The notes: generated from the sequence alone by a model not told the origin. A stretch of DNA of 64,000 bases from NCEH01 sp043195095 (GCF_043195095.1 NZ_JBAFWN010000003.1); one strand, 5' to 3'. Counted from the stretch's first letter, positions 45,401 through 53,653 are shown. Numbers and translations: made by a program.

Positions 45401-46250
45401 TCTGGAAGTAGATCTTGGATCGCTGCGGAGCCGTCTCGCAGCCTTGCCGCAGGATCCGCTCGCCGCCCTTTGGGACAGGCTTTTTGTCCTCCTGTTTGTC
45501 AAACAGCCCTTCGCCGCAGGCGTCCCGATGCTGCAAGCCGAGCTTATGTCGCCGTCGGCGGCTTCGGTGCCTCCTCCGTTCTTAGTGTCCTGTCTCATCG
45601 CGGTTGCCGAAACCGCGTGGCCCGATGTCACCGATCTCCTCATCCAAGGCGTTCAGCACCATGATCTGTCGGTCCGGAGCGCCTCCGCTGTTGGGCTTGC
45701 CCGCCGTCGCCCCCAACGCGCAGCAGAGGTGCTCCGACATCAGATTGCCGTCGAGCCAAACTCCAAGATCGTCCCGCTTCTCGCCCAGGCCCTCACCGCG
45801 TGCGGCCCAACGTCGGCTAGCGATCTGACAGGTGGGTTCGCCTCGTCAGAACTCACCCTATGGCAATGCATTGTCGCGATGCGGACACGGGATGAAGGCT
45901 TCGCGCAGCAGCTCGTCGCGCTTGCGACAGACTCATCAGTTCATTGGGTGGTTCGGCGTGCCGCCATCTGGGCGGCGGGTCGCTTACCCTTCGCCGCGGC
46001 TCTTCAAATGATCGCCCCAGTGGTCCTGGCGGAGAGCTCGCCGCTAACGATCGATCGTGATGACAACCTACAGGCCCATGCTTCTCTCAGCGGCATGCTG
46101 CAGAACGGCGTGTCAGGATTTTTGTTCGAGGGCGAAGCGAACTTCATTGCATTCATCGCTTCGGCTCTAGAGCAACAGTGGAGCGAACTGCTCGCAAGGG
46201 GCAGCTTGCCGTCGCCATCCGATGCGGCCCGATGGCTCTACACGAGCTGA
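42489..46250 (+). CDS. Avs-like defence protein: nuclease end, STAND NTPase, helical repeats
   Basis: A 1253-residue protein. The N-terminus has GFDYQAVVILD (residues 10-20), then acids at 41-44 (DDLDLVW) and VQIKK (58-62), the D-(E/Q)xK layout of Cap4/DUF4297-type PD-(D/E)XK nucleases. A STAND NTPase follows, with Walker A GISGSGKTTLA (318-328) and Walker B VQLLLDLAEG (403-412). The remaining 800 residues are alpha-helical with HEAT-like repeats (HHDLSVRSASAVGLARRRP, IVPLLAQALTACG), a sensor-like arm. This matches Avs antiphage proteins, in which ligand binding by the repeats drives oligomerisation and DNA cutting. Target unknown. It is coupled to the next gene by a TGATG overlap. Confidence 0.8.
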   Translation: MSGGRIAISGFDYQAVVILDQLFDHFDQHAGDARARPEGKDDLDLVWTENGRDRRRHVQIKKPRETDQGLPKNQPWRLSEVAHELLPNTLDQLAISDSQQAWILGDVVQPQVRRLVAAGSAAADREAGLYWSVVHLMARAAILDQVPGGSRRSLLKWRFKNPPSIANDACDLLVATYGQILRVANTSAEVVRRYQEQVIWVDQRLPGVLARVEILDDYGSEAQVGKRFQDRLQREYRLSPQVVEHNLFGNFRSFINDVAKQPGEMIDRRGFEVQLRSAWPQMSAATEPPVPPANGILRPDLIDGLVKPGSATVVEVVGISGSGKTTLAAQAAAALEDHDPGRLPIYVRVRADAAFRDVMSGVSFHLLRRGIPDLFGLAVESKPADETVIDRLAEICSGLSRPVQLLLDLAEGTCNAQFGRDLGRFARALTPGSCRLVVFGQQSTFSALSPVESDSAGVRAINMRGFRWEEFVSLVGRYHLGIDRRGLWEIFNRITVGRPAGLYAQLAEALARQPTLDAMLAIAGRPPEDVVSAAEQSRFDQLAPGARSAAEHLVCFALPFRRHDAEAAFPHENVGAAIKALLDLGLLRTEAEGLLEMHETVRAGLESGIAPAVRQSAHVALAEWYGGQGDITAQIFHLDKAGHSDQAELLSRETFLRGEAWRSLASYVTRRAVVTAQEVVALAARPERIADFYLLGSILQELTPEGVDELLMDLLIQQRFRYFSDHDWARPVVEAILALSPTRFQELLEFTVAQAANAKERRQGLTWLLIAARYGRRSSTAEIVDFAQSQPEDVQHLLLPALLLDGSRAALALGFAIFARPTDDKARRDAPWSGVKLTVERREDAVEILAALPTMPASAMIATRSLGFGPVGSLIWAARNQLRSFCVDILREDGSEADIRANAWRVLIFIGHSEIEKLVNPLAPGPISQDCALLGPAFAPTAYDGRLYEGVLFDPSAPPAHRQAALAVLLFLEVDLGSLRSRLAALPQDPLAALWDRLFVLLFVKQPFAAGVPMLQAELMSPSAASVPPPFLVSCLIAVAETAWPDVTDLLIQGVQHHDLSVRSASAVGLARRRPQRAAEVLRHQIAVEPNSKIVPLLAQALTACGPTSASDLTGGFASSELTLWQCIVAMRTRDEGFAQQLVALATDSSVHWVVRRAAIWAAGRLPFAAALQMIAPVVLAESSPLTIDRDDNLQAHASLSGMLQNGVSGFLFEGEANFIAFIASALEQQWSELLARGSLPSPSDAARWLYTS

Positions 46251-47539
46251 TGAGTGATCCATCGCCCGCAGGTATTCAGCGATTGCTGAATGGAGTTCAA
46301 ACGCCCCTTCTGCACGCGGCAGTCGTGAGAGCCTTCCGCCTTTGCGGCGTCGCTCGGGATATCGAAGACGTGCTGGCGAGCACGTCTTCGGTTTGGTTGG
46401 CAGTCAAATGCCTGCAGGAACGACGCTGGGTCCGGGACAGCGATCCCGACCTGTGTCCGCGGCTGCGCCGCATCCTGGCCACGTCGCCCTGCGGCGGCGC
46501 GGCCTTGTTAGGTCGCATTGTCAACGAAATCGAAGCGGGTCGTCGCCAATCGGGGACCGTGGCGACCGCATCGCCAGTTCCCGAGCCCCGGACACCGATG
46601 CCGAACCCGCTTCTCGATTATTCTGCGGCGGTGCGTGCTCTTCGCGGGGCTTCCGAATTGTGGATCGATGCAGGGCAATCTATCGCGCTTTCGCGGTTGG
46701 ACCGGGAGGAAGTGCAGAGACTCATCGCCTTGGCGGATCCGGCCAACGATCCTTCGACAGCCGTCGTCCGCTTCACACCCACGATGACGTTCACCGCCGG
46801 AGGGCATGTTGTCGGCCGAGAGAGTTCGACGTCGACTGGCGGCACGTCCATCCATGAGCGACTTCGCCCCGCCATTGCCGCTGCCAACCGGTTCGATTTA
46901 CCAATGCCATGGCATGGCGAGCGCTTGCGATGGCCCTGGGTTGGCACCTATGGGGCGCAATTCATCGCTAGCCTCGGCGCGCAGGGCGATGCCGATCGCC
47001 TCTACCAAGCGCTTGAGTCCGAAGGCGACATCCTACTACCCTTTCTCGGGCGCCTCGACGGCCTTAAGGCGACAGAACCACTTCTCGATGAGCGTCTAGC
47101 GCCAGTTCTTCACCGCTACCTTTTGCTGGGCGACGACGCCTTTTTCGAGAGCCTCTGCAACTTGGCGCAGCGAATTCCTTCTGCAGTAGCCGTACCCATC
47201 CTTTCGGGACTGCTCGGACGATGGGCGTCTCGCTTCGATGTGGCGTCACCGGTACCGCAGGCCGAGAATATTGAACTATGGCGCGGATTTGCGCGTCTCA
47301 GAGAGCACCCGCGTTTTCGCGAAGTGGCGGGGTGGCGTAAGATTCTGGAGAACGTCCTTGCCGCAAACATGCGGTGGTTTCATAAGCAAGACATTGTGCG
47401 GGTCCTCGAGGGCGATCCCGGCTCCTATGTGATCGTCGAGAGCCGGCTGTTGCGGGAAGAGAACTGGGTCCACTTCAATCGATGCGAGATCGATAGTTTG
47501 GATGAGGCCGCTAAGCGACTGTTCCACGAGACCCGCTAG
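46250..47539 (+). CDS. Unrecognised partner of the STAND protein
   Basis: A 429-residue protein of no family known to me. Its ATG overlaps the STAND gene stop (TGATG), so it is almost certainly expressed with it. The first third is helical with Cys residues and a Pro-rich linker (TVATASPVPEPRTPMPNP). A middle beta-rich part (VVRFTPTMTFTAGG) is followed by a helical-repeat-like C-terminus rich in Leu and Trp. No nuclease, protease or membrane motif was seen. It could extend the sensor arm or regulate the nuclease. Confidence 0.65.
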   Translation: MSDPSPAGIQRLLNGVQTPLLHAAVVRAFRLCGVARDIEDVLASTSSVWLAVKCLQERRWVRDSDPDLCPRLRRILATSPCGGAALLGRIVNEIEAGRRQSGTVATASPVPEPRTPMPNPLLDYSAAVRALRGASELWIDAGQSIALSRLDREEVQRLIALADPANDPSTAVVRFTPTMTFTAGGHVVGRESSTSTGGTSIHERLRPAIAAANRFDLPMPWHGERLRWPWVGTYGAQFIASLGAQGDADRLYQALESEGDILLPFLGRLDGLKATEPLLDERLAPVLHRYLLLGDDAFFESLCNLAQRIPSAVAVPILSGLLGRWASRFDVASPVPQAENIELWRGFARLREHPRFREVAGWRKILENVLAANMRWFHKQDIVRVLEGDPGSYVIVESRLLREENWVHFNRCEIDSLDEAAKRLFHETR

Positions 47540-47805
47540 GGTGTATCCGTGCGGTTGCTGTGGCGACATAGGTGCTCTCCATTCCGAGTTGCTCGCGAGT
47601 TCGAACGGCTGTTTCTGGATACGAGCCAAGGGCCGCTAATGGCGCAACCGCGACTGTCCTTGGCACCCTCGGTGTTCTGCTATTGCGGGATCGCCAAGCC
47701 GCACTCGGCGACCGGTTTTGGGTGCATTGCTGCCGAGAGCACCCGTTAACAGGCGGCATAGAGAACACCGATTTTACGATCCCGGCTATACCACGCACAC
47801 ATTGA

Positions 47806-47918
47806 TGGCGGGCCGAAAGGGATCCGAACACCTCTTACAGAGAGTGGCTATGCCGCTAGCTTCGGTATGGCGCTCTCGACCAATCGCAAGAATCGGGTGT
47901 TGCGAGCCCCCGCAACCA
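47806..47918. repeat. 113-bp direct repeat, right copy
   Basis: Same length and orientation as 35189-35301, with 98 identical bases. The last 60 bases differ at only three positions. The two copies bracket the whole defence island (about 12.5 kb). The 266 bases before it (47540-47805) hold no gene I recognise. Confidence 0.8.
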
Positions 47919-48040
47919 ACGATTCTTGCGATACCAGCAAAGGCGATCCGGAAGGGTCGCCTTTTGCGTTTCGCAGCGGTCGGGTGTTGCGCCCTCCCGC
48001 AACCAACGATATCGGCGATTCCGAATTTTCGGGGTCGCCG
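47884..48040. repeat. Cluster of hairpins with a repeated GTTGCG/CGCAAC stem
   Basis: Four dyads follow one another. TCGCAAGAATCG (47884-47895) pairs with 47920-47931. GCAAAGGCGA (47937-47946) pairs with 47957-47967. GTTGCG (47986-47991) pairs with 47998-48003. CGGCGA/CCGAA pairs with TTCGG/TCGCCG at 48013-48040. The GTTGCG stem recurs at 48064-48081 and in the left direct repeat, always in the frame GGGTGTTGCG-CCCGCAACCA. Confidence 0.65.
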
Positions 48041-48084
48041 GATCCATTCCGCAAGGATCGGGTGTTGCGTGTCCCCGCAACCAT

Positions 48085-48524
48085 TTGGCACATATCATTA
48101 CGGCCCTGTTCGGCATCTCCGAACAGGGCCGTAATGATTCCATACTGCTCGATGTCTCGCCCTTGCGGATCGTCGTTGGAATAAATCACCACCGTCTCGA
48201 TGAGTTTTGAACGCCTGCGATCGTCTCGCCGCGATCCACCGGAGAGGCCTCGTTCATCTGATTCCGAAGATCCGCGACCATTGCTTGGTATTGGCTGACG
48301 ACCTTCGGATGGAAATCGATCACGTCTGGCGGGGGCAAAGCGATCGCATTCAGCGAGGCCTTCTCGCTCGATAGAGCGTTCATCCGCTCCGGGAACGGAG
48401 ATGGGTCCGAGACATCTGTGGAGCATGTCCAGGAGCCGGCCGCTCTCCTTCTCAATCTCGGCGAGCCCCGTTTTGCCTTGTTCTCCCTCTGGCGATCGGC
48501 GTCCACGCGAAGGCGCTTGCGCTC
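48085..48524 (-). pseudogene. C-terminal remnant of a serine recombinase
   Basis: On the minus strand, three frames in succession give the zinc-ribbon/coiled-coil tail of a resolvase-family recombinase: ERKRLRVDADRQRENKAKRG, then MNALSSEKASLNAIALPPP with VVSQYQAMVADLRNQMNEAS, then KLIETVVIYSNDDPQGRDIE. At least two frameshifts separate them and the catalytic N-terminus is gone, cut where the IS3 fragment begins. The tail runs into the right direct repeat. Confidence 0.7.
48094..48138. repeat. Perfect 20-bp inverted repeat with 5-base loop
   Basis: Arms 48094-48113 and 48119-48138 pair without a mismatch around CATCT. The arms contain ACGGCCCTGTTCGG. The hairpin falls inside the decayed recombinase frame. 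It lacks a T-tract, so a transposon-end or recombination role is as likely as termination. Confidence 0.7.
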
Positions 48525-48574
48525 AGATATAGGCCCGCATGACATCGAGGCTCGGAAGATGAGCCACGTGTGAC

Positions 48575-48760
48575 CTCGAGGCCCAGATTGAGGCTTTCGT
48601 CGAACATTACAATCACCAGCGCTACCACGAGAGTCTGAACAATGTGACGCCCGCCGACGCATACTTCGGAAGGGCACCAGCCATCATCGAACAGCCTGAA
48701 AGGATCAAGCGAAAGACCATTGAAAATCGGCGCTTGCAACACCGCAAGCTCGCTGCCTAA
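48575..48760 (+). pseudogene. IS3-family transposase orfB, C-terminal fragment
   Basis: The frame reads LEAQIEAFVEHYNHQRYHES, then LNNVTPADAYFGRA, then IKRKTIENRRLQHRKLAA and stop: the end of an IS3-family OrfB (the part after the last catalytic acid). The DDE core is missing. It abuts the recombinase remnant, marking an old insertion-deletion junction. Confidence 0.8.
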
Positions 48761-48848
48761 CCTCACCCCCCAGACGAGGCCCGCACTCCGATAATTTACG
48801 CAGCGATCTGTGCCGAATGTTCTGACGACGGATAATTATGGGGAGCCG

Positions 48849-49667
48849 ATGCCTGATATTTTGCTGACGGGCATGCCGCGTTCCGGCACGACGCTTGTGG
48901 TCGCTCTCTTGGGCCGCCAACCGGATACGATCGCTCTGGCAGAGCCGATTCAGCTAAACCCGCATGGGGACAGACACCGTGCGGTCGATGAAATCGCCGA
49001 ATTCGTCGTGCAGACACGTGCTGCCGCAATCGCGAATAAACCAATTCCGACCAAGCATGTTGACGGTTATATTATTGACAATTGGGTTGAACCCCCTCGG
49101 CAGGACGGGCATCTGCGGAAAGTGCTTGAACAACGAAGCGAATTGTTATTCGACAAGCCGTTGAGCGATAATTTTACCCTTATTGTCAAGCATCCTGCTG
49201 AATTCACGGCATTGGCAGACCTCCTCGTGAAGCGTTTCACGCTTTACGCCATTGTGCGGGACCCCATGGCCGTCATGGCTGCCTGGCAGACGGTGAACAT
49301 GCCGGTCAATCGAGGCCATATGCCAATGGCGGAAGCTTTTGCACCGGAACTCAAGAGACGACTTGCCGGCATCAAGGATAGGCTGGTGGGCCAGGCGACG
49401 CTGATTGAATGGCAATTACGAACCTATCTCACACTACCGGCCGGTCGAGTGCTGCGATATGAAGATATCACAGCGGAACCGTCTTCGGCTTTGGAGTGTT
49501 TTGGAACATCTGGCCTTATGCTGCCCAGCCTCGCGGCTTATGACCCGGTTGAGCGTTATACGGGGGTTGATTTCCATGCCTTGTACAGGGCACTCGAGCC
49601 GCTACTTGGACTAATTGTGCAATTTTATCCAAATTTCGAGCAAGAGTGGGCCTCCAGGCTTGGTTGA
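48849..49667 (+). CDS. Sulfotransferase-family protein
   Basis: A 272-residue sulfotransferase. The 5'-phosphosulfate loop is LLTGMPRSGTTLVVALL (residues 4-20) and the 3'-phosphate site is YAIVRDPMAVMAAWQ. It would transfer sulfate from PAPS to a hydroxyl, often on glycans or lipids. It precedes a glycosyltransferase, so a surface glycan target is plausible. ATG 48849 is chosen because it places the P-loop at the N-terminus; the frame is open for 13 more codons upstream. Confidence 0.85.
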   Translation: MPDILLTGMPRSGTTLVVALLGRQPDTIALAEPIQLNPHGDRHRAVDEIAEFVVQTRAAAIANKPIPTKHVDGYIIDNWVEPPRQDGHLRKVLEQRSELLFDKPLSDNFTLIVKHPAEFTALADLLVKRFTLYAIVRDPMAVMAAWQTVNMPVNRGHMPMAEAFAPELKRRLAGIKDRLVGQATLIEWQLRTYLTLPAGRVLRYEDITAEPSSALECFGTSGLMLPSLAAYDPVERYTGVDFHALYRALEPLLGLIVQFYPNFEQEWASRLG

Positions 49668-49720
49668 GGCTGATCGAGTAAACTCTGCATATATCAGTCT
49701 CTGAGCGGAGAAGAGTCGGC

Positions 49721-50671
49721 GTGGCGCAAACACCTACCGTCTATGTTATGGGGGGCTATATTCCTGCGGGCGGCACGCGAATGGCCTATGAAATTGGGCT
49801 TGTCGCGCACCATTTCCTTGGCTTACCCGTGAAAGTGGTCACTGTAGGCAAAGAGCGCGCCAAGGCTTCCGTCTTCGACTATCCGGTCCTCTTCGACACC
49901 GTCACCGCACGGGCTCTGCCGGACCTCGTCGCGCCGCATGACCTCTTGATCTGCAATCCGTCCTTCTCCGATGGCCGGATCGGTCTGACTCACCGGTGCC
50001 GGAAGTTGATGTATGTTCAGGGCTTCACGACCTTTTCGATATTGGACCGCTGGTTTGATCGTTACGTCGCCGTAAGCGGGTTCGTGCGTCATTTCCTCCA
50101 GCAAGTCTATGACGTATCAGCCGATGTCATCTCACCCTTCGTCACGCCGCCGACCCATCCGGTCATTCCGTGGCAGGAGCGGCGGGTGGATTCCATTCTC
50201 CTCTACGCGAAGGGGAATGGTGATCTGCATCGGCTTCTTCTGGACCGGTTGAAAACAGAGGTCGCAGGCATCAGCCCGCAGATTGCAGCAAGGGTCGACT
50301 GGGAGGGTTCGCTCCGTCAGGCAGGCGGCCTTGCGCAATCGGAGCTCTTCGCCGATTTGGCCAAAAGCCGCTATCTTCTAAGCCTCTCCGTCGGCGAAGG
50401 TTTTGGCCTGGTCCCGCTGGAAGCGATGGCCGCAGGAACCACGGTGCTTGGCTTCGATGGTTTCGGCGGGCGGGACTACATGCGGCCAAGCGAGAATTGT
50501 GCTGTCCGTCCCTATCCAAATATCGCAGACCTCGCCCGTGACCTTGTCACCGCCTTCGAGCGGCCTGCCTGGGCGGCGCAGCTTGCTGCTCGGGGGCAGG
50601 CGACCGCAGCAGACTATTCGAAGGCGCAGTTTCATTCAGCATGGCGGCCGGTCCTCGAAAGCATGATCTAG
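49721..50671 (+). CDS. Glycosyltransferase (GT4-like)
   Basis: A 316-residue GT-B glycosyltransferase. The N-terminal domain begins TVYVMGGYIPAGGTRMAYEI, and the C-terminal donor site is SVGEGFGLVPLEAMAAGTTV with the E-x7-E pattern. The donor and acceptor sugars are unknown. GTG 49721 is the start, shortly after the sulfotransferase on the same strand, so the two probably modify one surface molecule. Confidence 0.85.
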   Translation: MAQTPTVYVMGGYIPAGGTRMAYEIGLVAHHFLGLPVKVVTVGKERAKASVFDYPVLFDTVTARALPDLVAPHDLLICNPSFSDGRIGLTHRCRKLMYVQGFTTFSILDRWFDRYVAVSGFVRHFLQQVYDVSADVISPFVTPPTHPVIPWQERRVDSILLYAKGNGDLHRLLLDRLKTEVAGISPQIAARVDWEGSLRQAGGLAQSELFADLAKSRYLLSLSVGEGFGLVPLEAMAAGTTVLGFDGFGGRDYMRPSENCAVRPYPNIADLARDLVTAFERPAWAAQLAARGQATAADYSKAQFHSAWRPVLESMI

Positions 50672-50705
50672 GTGTTTAGTCCCGGCATCTGGCGGATTGG
50701 AGCGA

Positions 50706-51437
50706 TCATGTGCGTTGCGAAGTGATCGTGTCGCAGCGCAGGCCATGGGAGCGCAAGAGATCGACAATAATGTCGGTGCCTGAATTCCCGCTGATCAGCG
50801 CATCGAGAAGGGGAGCGAGGGCATGATGCGCTTTGATATGGCGGGCGACATTATGGCCGCATCCTGAAAGGATGAAGGCTCTGGCAGGATTTTGCGCATG
50901 ATGCAGGATCAGTTCGGCATGACGGATGTCCGCTGGTTCGCGCTCGCCGCAGAAAATCGTATGCGTCACGCTCTTGGGATGGTTCCAGGTTTGCGGCAGG
51001 CAGGTCCTGAAGCGCCATTCGGCGATGGCGGAGATATACTCCGTCCAGCGCGTCTCGAAGGGGACCTCTTCGGGGTGAACGGAGAATTGCGGGCAGAAGG
51101 CGATCGAGCCAATGGCATTTGGAAGGAGAAGGGACAACAGGATGGCAGCGAAGCCGCCCATGCTGTTGCCAAGGGTGACGATCTGCCGGTCGGACTGACT
51201 GGCCGAAAAGGAATCGATGAGCGCCGGGTCGATCGAATTATACCAGCGCGCAGTGCTGTCTCGCATGAAAGCCACATGCCGCCTTCGCTGTTGAGCGGCC
51301 AGGCTGCTAGAAAATTCCTGGATCTCGATGCCGCCGAGTTCTGCTTGGATGCCTGCGCAGGCGAGGACCGTTTGTTGGCAGAGGGGATCTCCCGGTAAGA
51401 TCCTTAGCCAATCGCCAGGATCCAGCTGGCTTGTCAT
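50706..51437 (-). CDS. Alpha/beta-hydrolase-like esterase
   Basis: A 243-residue serine hydrolase-like protein with nucleophile elbow LGNSMGGFAAILLS (about residue 100) and C-terminal His in SGCGHNVARH. It has no signal peptide. It resembles small hydrolases seen in polysaccharide loci. ATG 51437 is preferred: the frame upstream runs into an ABC ATPase remnant, giving a false 390-residue fusion. Confidence 0.75.
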   Translation of the reverse strand: MTSQLDPGDWLRILPGDPLCQQTVLACAGIQAELGGIEIQEFSSSLAAQQRRRHVAFMRDSTARWYNSIDPALIDSFSASQSDRQIVTLGNSMGGFAAILLSLLLPNAIGSIAFCPQFSVHPEEVPFETRWTEYISAIAEWRFRTCLPQTWNHPKSVTHTIFCGEREPADIRHAELILHHAQNPARAFILSGCGHNVARHIKAHHALAPLLDALISGNSGTDIIVDLLRSHGLRCDTITSQRT

Positions 51438-51639
51438 CGTTGTTCTGGCCTTTGTCCGTCTGCCGACCCACCCTAAAGAGCATTCATGCAAAAGGAAACA
51501 TGACGGCATGATGCACCTACCATAGCAATGCCAGCAGAGGTCGAGTCCGTTGAGGGATCGGGCGGCTGTTGTGGGTTGCGGACTCTCACGACAAGCTACC
51601 CAAGCACTATTGCGCCATTGCCAACTCCAGCTGAATGCG

Positions 51640-52047
51640 GGCGGATGGCTGAGCCGGTGTGCAACCCCGATCAAGGTCACGTCGGGAAGATTCTCTCGAA
51701 TGCGACACCAGACCCGTTGTTGATTCTCGCTATCAAGCTGAGACGTCGCCTCATCGAGAACGAGCATCTTCGGCCGCGTGAGTATGGCGCGTGCGATGGC
51801 GAGGCGTTGCCGCTGTCCCCCGGACATTGGCGATCCCCTGCTCGCCAATGTCGGCATCCAGATCACAGGGCAAATCAAGCGATGTCAGAATCGCGACCGC
51901 CCGATCGCGATAGATGCGGTGCTGTGGAAACGGAAAGGCCAGATTGGCGGGCTGTTTGCGTTTGATCGAAATCGTAGGGATTTCCGCCAGGTCGCGGCCT
52001 AGGCCGACGAGGCGCCCGCCTTTCTGCCGGCGCAGGCCATCGTCCAT
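51640..52047 (-). pseudogene. ABC-transporter ATPase remnant
   Basis: Read on the minus strand, one frame gives VGLGRDLAEIPTISIKRKQP up to LDADIGEQG. A frameshift near 51830 then leads to SPMSGGQRQRLAIARAIL, MLVLDEATSQLD and the H-loop VAHRLS, the signature, Walker B and switch His of a type I secretion or lipid-exporter ATPase. The Walker A part and membrane domain are absent and the tail is scrambled. Confidence 0.75.
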
Positions 52048-52074
52048 GTGGGACTTCTGGCAACGCCGCCGTCG

Positions 52075-52509
52075 TCAGCCCATGCGCCGGCCTTCGGCAT
52101 CAATCACCAACTCTCCGTCCTCCTTGGTGAACGGCCCTTTCTGAGGGGCCGGCAGGATGTCCAGGACCTGTTCCGACGGGCGGCACAGACGCACGCCGAG
52201 CGGCGTGAACACGAACGGCCGGTTGATGAGGAGGGGATGGGCCATCATGGCATCGAGTAGGGCGTCGTCGGTCAAGGCGGGATCGTCGAGGCCGAGCGCG
52301 TCATAGGGCGTGCCCTTGCGACGAAGCGCGGCGCGCACCGTGAGGCCCGCAGCCGCGATGGCAGCGGCCAGCTGGTCCCGCGTGGGCGGCGTTATCAGAT
52401 ATTCGAGGATCGTCGGCTCGATGCCCGCGTTGCGGATCATCGCAAGCGTGTTGCGTGATGTGCCGCACGCCGGATTGTGCCAGATGGTGACAGGGGGAGA
52501 TACGCTCAT
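52075..52509 (-). CDS. arsC: Arsenate reductase, glutaredoxin-dependent
   Basis: A 144-residue ArsC of the E. coli plasmid type. The active Cys 15 lies in WHNPACGTSRN, and the downstream LLINRPFVFTPLGVRLCRPSE holds the arsenate-site arginines. It reduces As(V) to As(III) for export by the ACR3 pump encoded 82 bases upstream on the same strand. It is the third gene of the arsenic operon and a second arsenate reductase besides the ArsR-ArsC fusion. Confidence 0.95.
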   Translation of the reverse strand: MSVSPPVTIWHNPACGTSRNTLAMIRNAGIEPTILEYLITPPTRDQLAAAIAAAGLTVRAALRRKGTPYDALGLDDPALTDDALLDAMMAHPLLINRPFVFTPLGVRLCRPSEQVLDILPAPQKGPFTKEDGELVIDAEGRRMG

Positions 52510-52591
52510 CGTTCAGGCTCCAAGGATCGGATGATGGCGAGCGGAATCCTGGCGGACCCTCATTCGCCCCGCCGCCACCACGGCAGTGATG

Positions 52592-53653
52592 TCAGGTCCG
52601 GGGATGGGCGGGCGCGTCCTTCACCTTGATGGCGCCGGCCTCGTACCAATCCTTGGACCGGTTCACGATCCAGACCACCGAGAGCATCACCGGGACCTCG
52701 ATGAGCACGCCCACCACCGTGGCCAGCGCCGCTCCCGATTTGAAGCCGAACAGGCTGATGGCCGCGGCGACCGCCAGCTCGAAGAAGTTCGAGGCTCCGA
52801 TCAGGGCCGAGGGGCCAGCCACGCAATGGGCTTCCCCTGAGAGTCGATTCAGGAGATAGGCGAGCCCCGAGTTGAAATAGACCTGGATCAGGATCGGCAC
52901 AGCCAGAAGTGCGATCACCAGGGGCTGGGCGAGGATCTGTTCCCCCTGGAAAGCGAACAGCAGCACGAGCGTGGCCAATAGCGCCACGAGGGAGGCCGGC
53001 TGGAGTACGCCGAGCAGGCGATCGAGCCCGGCCTGTCCACCGCGCGCCAGGATGCGCCCGCGCAGGAGCTGCGCGGCGATCACCGGCACGACGATATAGA
53101 GCACCACCGAAAGGAACAGCGTGTCCCAGGGCACGCTGATCGAGGAGAGCCCGAGAAGAAGGCCCACCACGGGCGCGAAAGCGAAGATCATGATGGCATC
53201 GTTCAGCGCCACCTGCGACAGGGTGAAGTGGGGCTCGCCCTTGGTCAGGTTCGACCAGACGAACACCATGGCCGTGCAGGGCGCCGCCGCCAGAAGAATG
53301 AGGCCGGCGATATAGCTGTCGATCTGCTCGGCGGGCAGATACGGCCGGAACAGGTGCGCGATGAACAGCCAGCCGAGGAAGGCCATGGAAAACGGCTTCA
53401 CCGCCCAGTTCACCAGCAGCGTCACCGAAATGCCGCGCCAATGCCGACCAACCTGCCTCAGGGCGGCGAAGTCGATCCTGATCAGCATGGGCACGATCAT
53501 CAGCCAGATGAGGACGGCGACCGGCAGATTGACCCGCGCCACCTCCAGCGCGCCGATGGCCTGGAATGCCGACGGCGCCAGCGCGCCAAGCGCGACTCCG
53601 GCGATGATGCACAGGAAGACCCAGAGCGTGAGATAGCGTTCAAATACGGACAC
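52592..53653 (-). CDS. arsB: ACR3-family arsenite efflux pump
   Basis: A 353-residue transporter with about ten helices. The family Cys is in LLAAAPCTAMVFVWSNL and the essential Glu in VVGVLIEVPVMLSV, both needed for As(III) export in characterised ACR3 proteins. GTG 53653 (VSVFERYLTLW) gives the usual start; an ATG 19 codons earlier adds an unlikely Arg-rich lead. It lies between arsR-arsC and arsC. ACR3 type is clear; the symbol arsB follows common usage and acr3 is equally valid. Confidence 0.93.
   Translation of the reverse strand: MSVFERYLTLWVFLCIIAGVALGALAPSAFQAIGALEVARVNLPVAVLIWLMIVPMLIRIDFAALRQVGRHWRGISVTLLVNWAVKPFSMAFLGWLFIAHLFRPYLPAEQIDSYIAGLILLAAAPCTAMVFVWSNLTKGEPHFTLSQVALNDAIMIFAFAPVVGLLLGLSSISVPWDTLFLSVVLYIVVPVIAAQLLRGRILARGGQAGLDRLLGVLQPASLVALLATLVLLFAFQGEQILAQPLVIALLAVPILIQVYFNSGLAYLLNRLSGEAHCVAGPSALIGASNFFELAVAAAISLFGFKSGAALATVVGVLIEVPVMLSVVWIVNRSKDWYEAGAIKVKDAPAHPRT

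Noticed and set aside
47884..48081. CRISPR array suggested by the repeated GTTGCG stem
   Set aside because: Only three copies at irregular distances, with other hairpins between them and no spacers of constant length.
47848..48426. 192-residue minus-strand protein
   Set aside because: It joins pieces of a frameshifted recombinase to repeat DNA; no continuous real protein.
50706..51878. Apparent ABC-ATPase/esterase fusion protein
   Set aside because: The ATPase part is a frameshifted remnant that happens to stay open into the esterase frame; the esterase has its own ATG at 51437.
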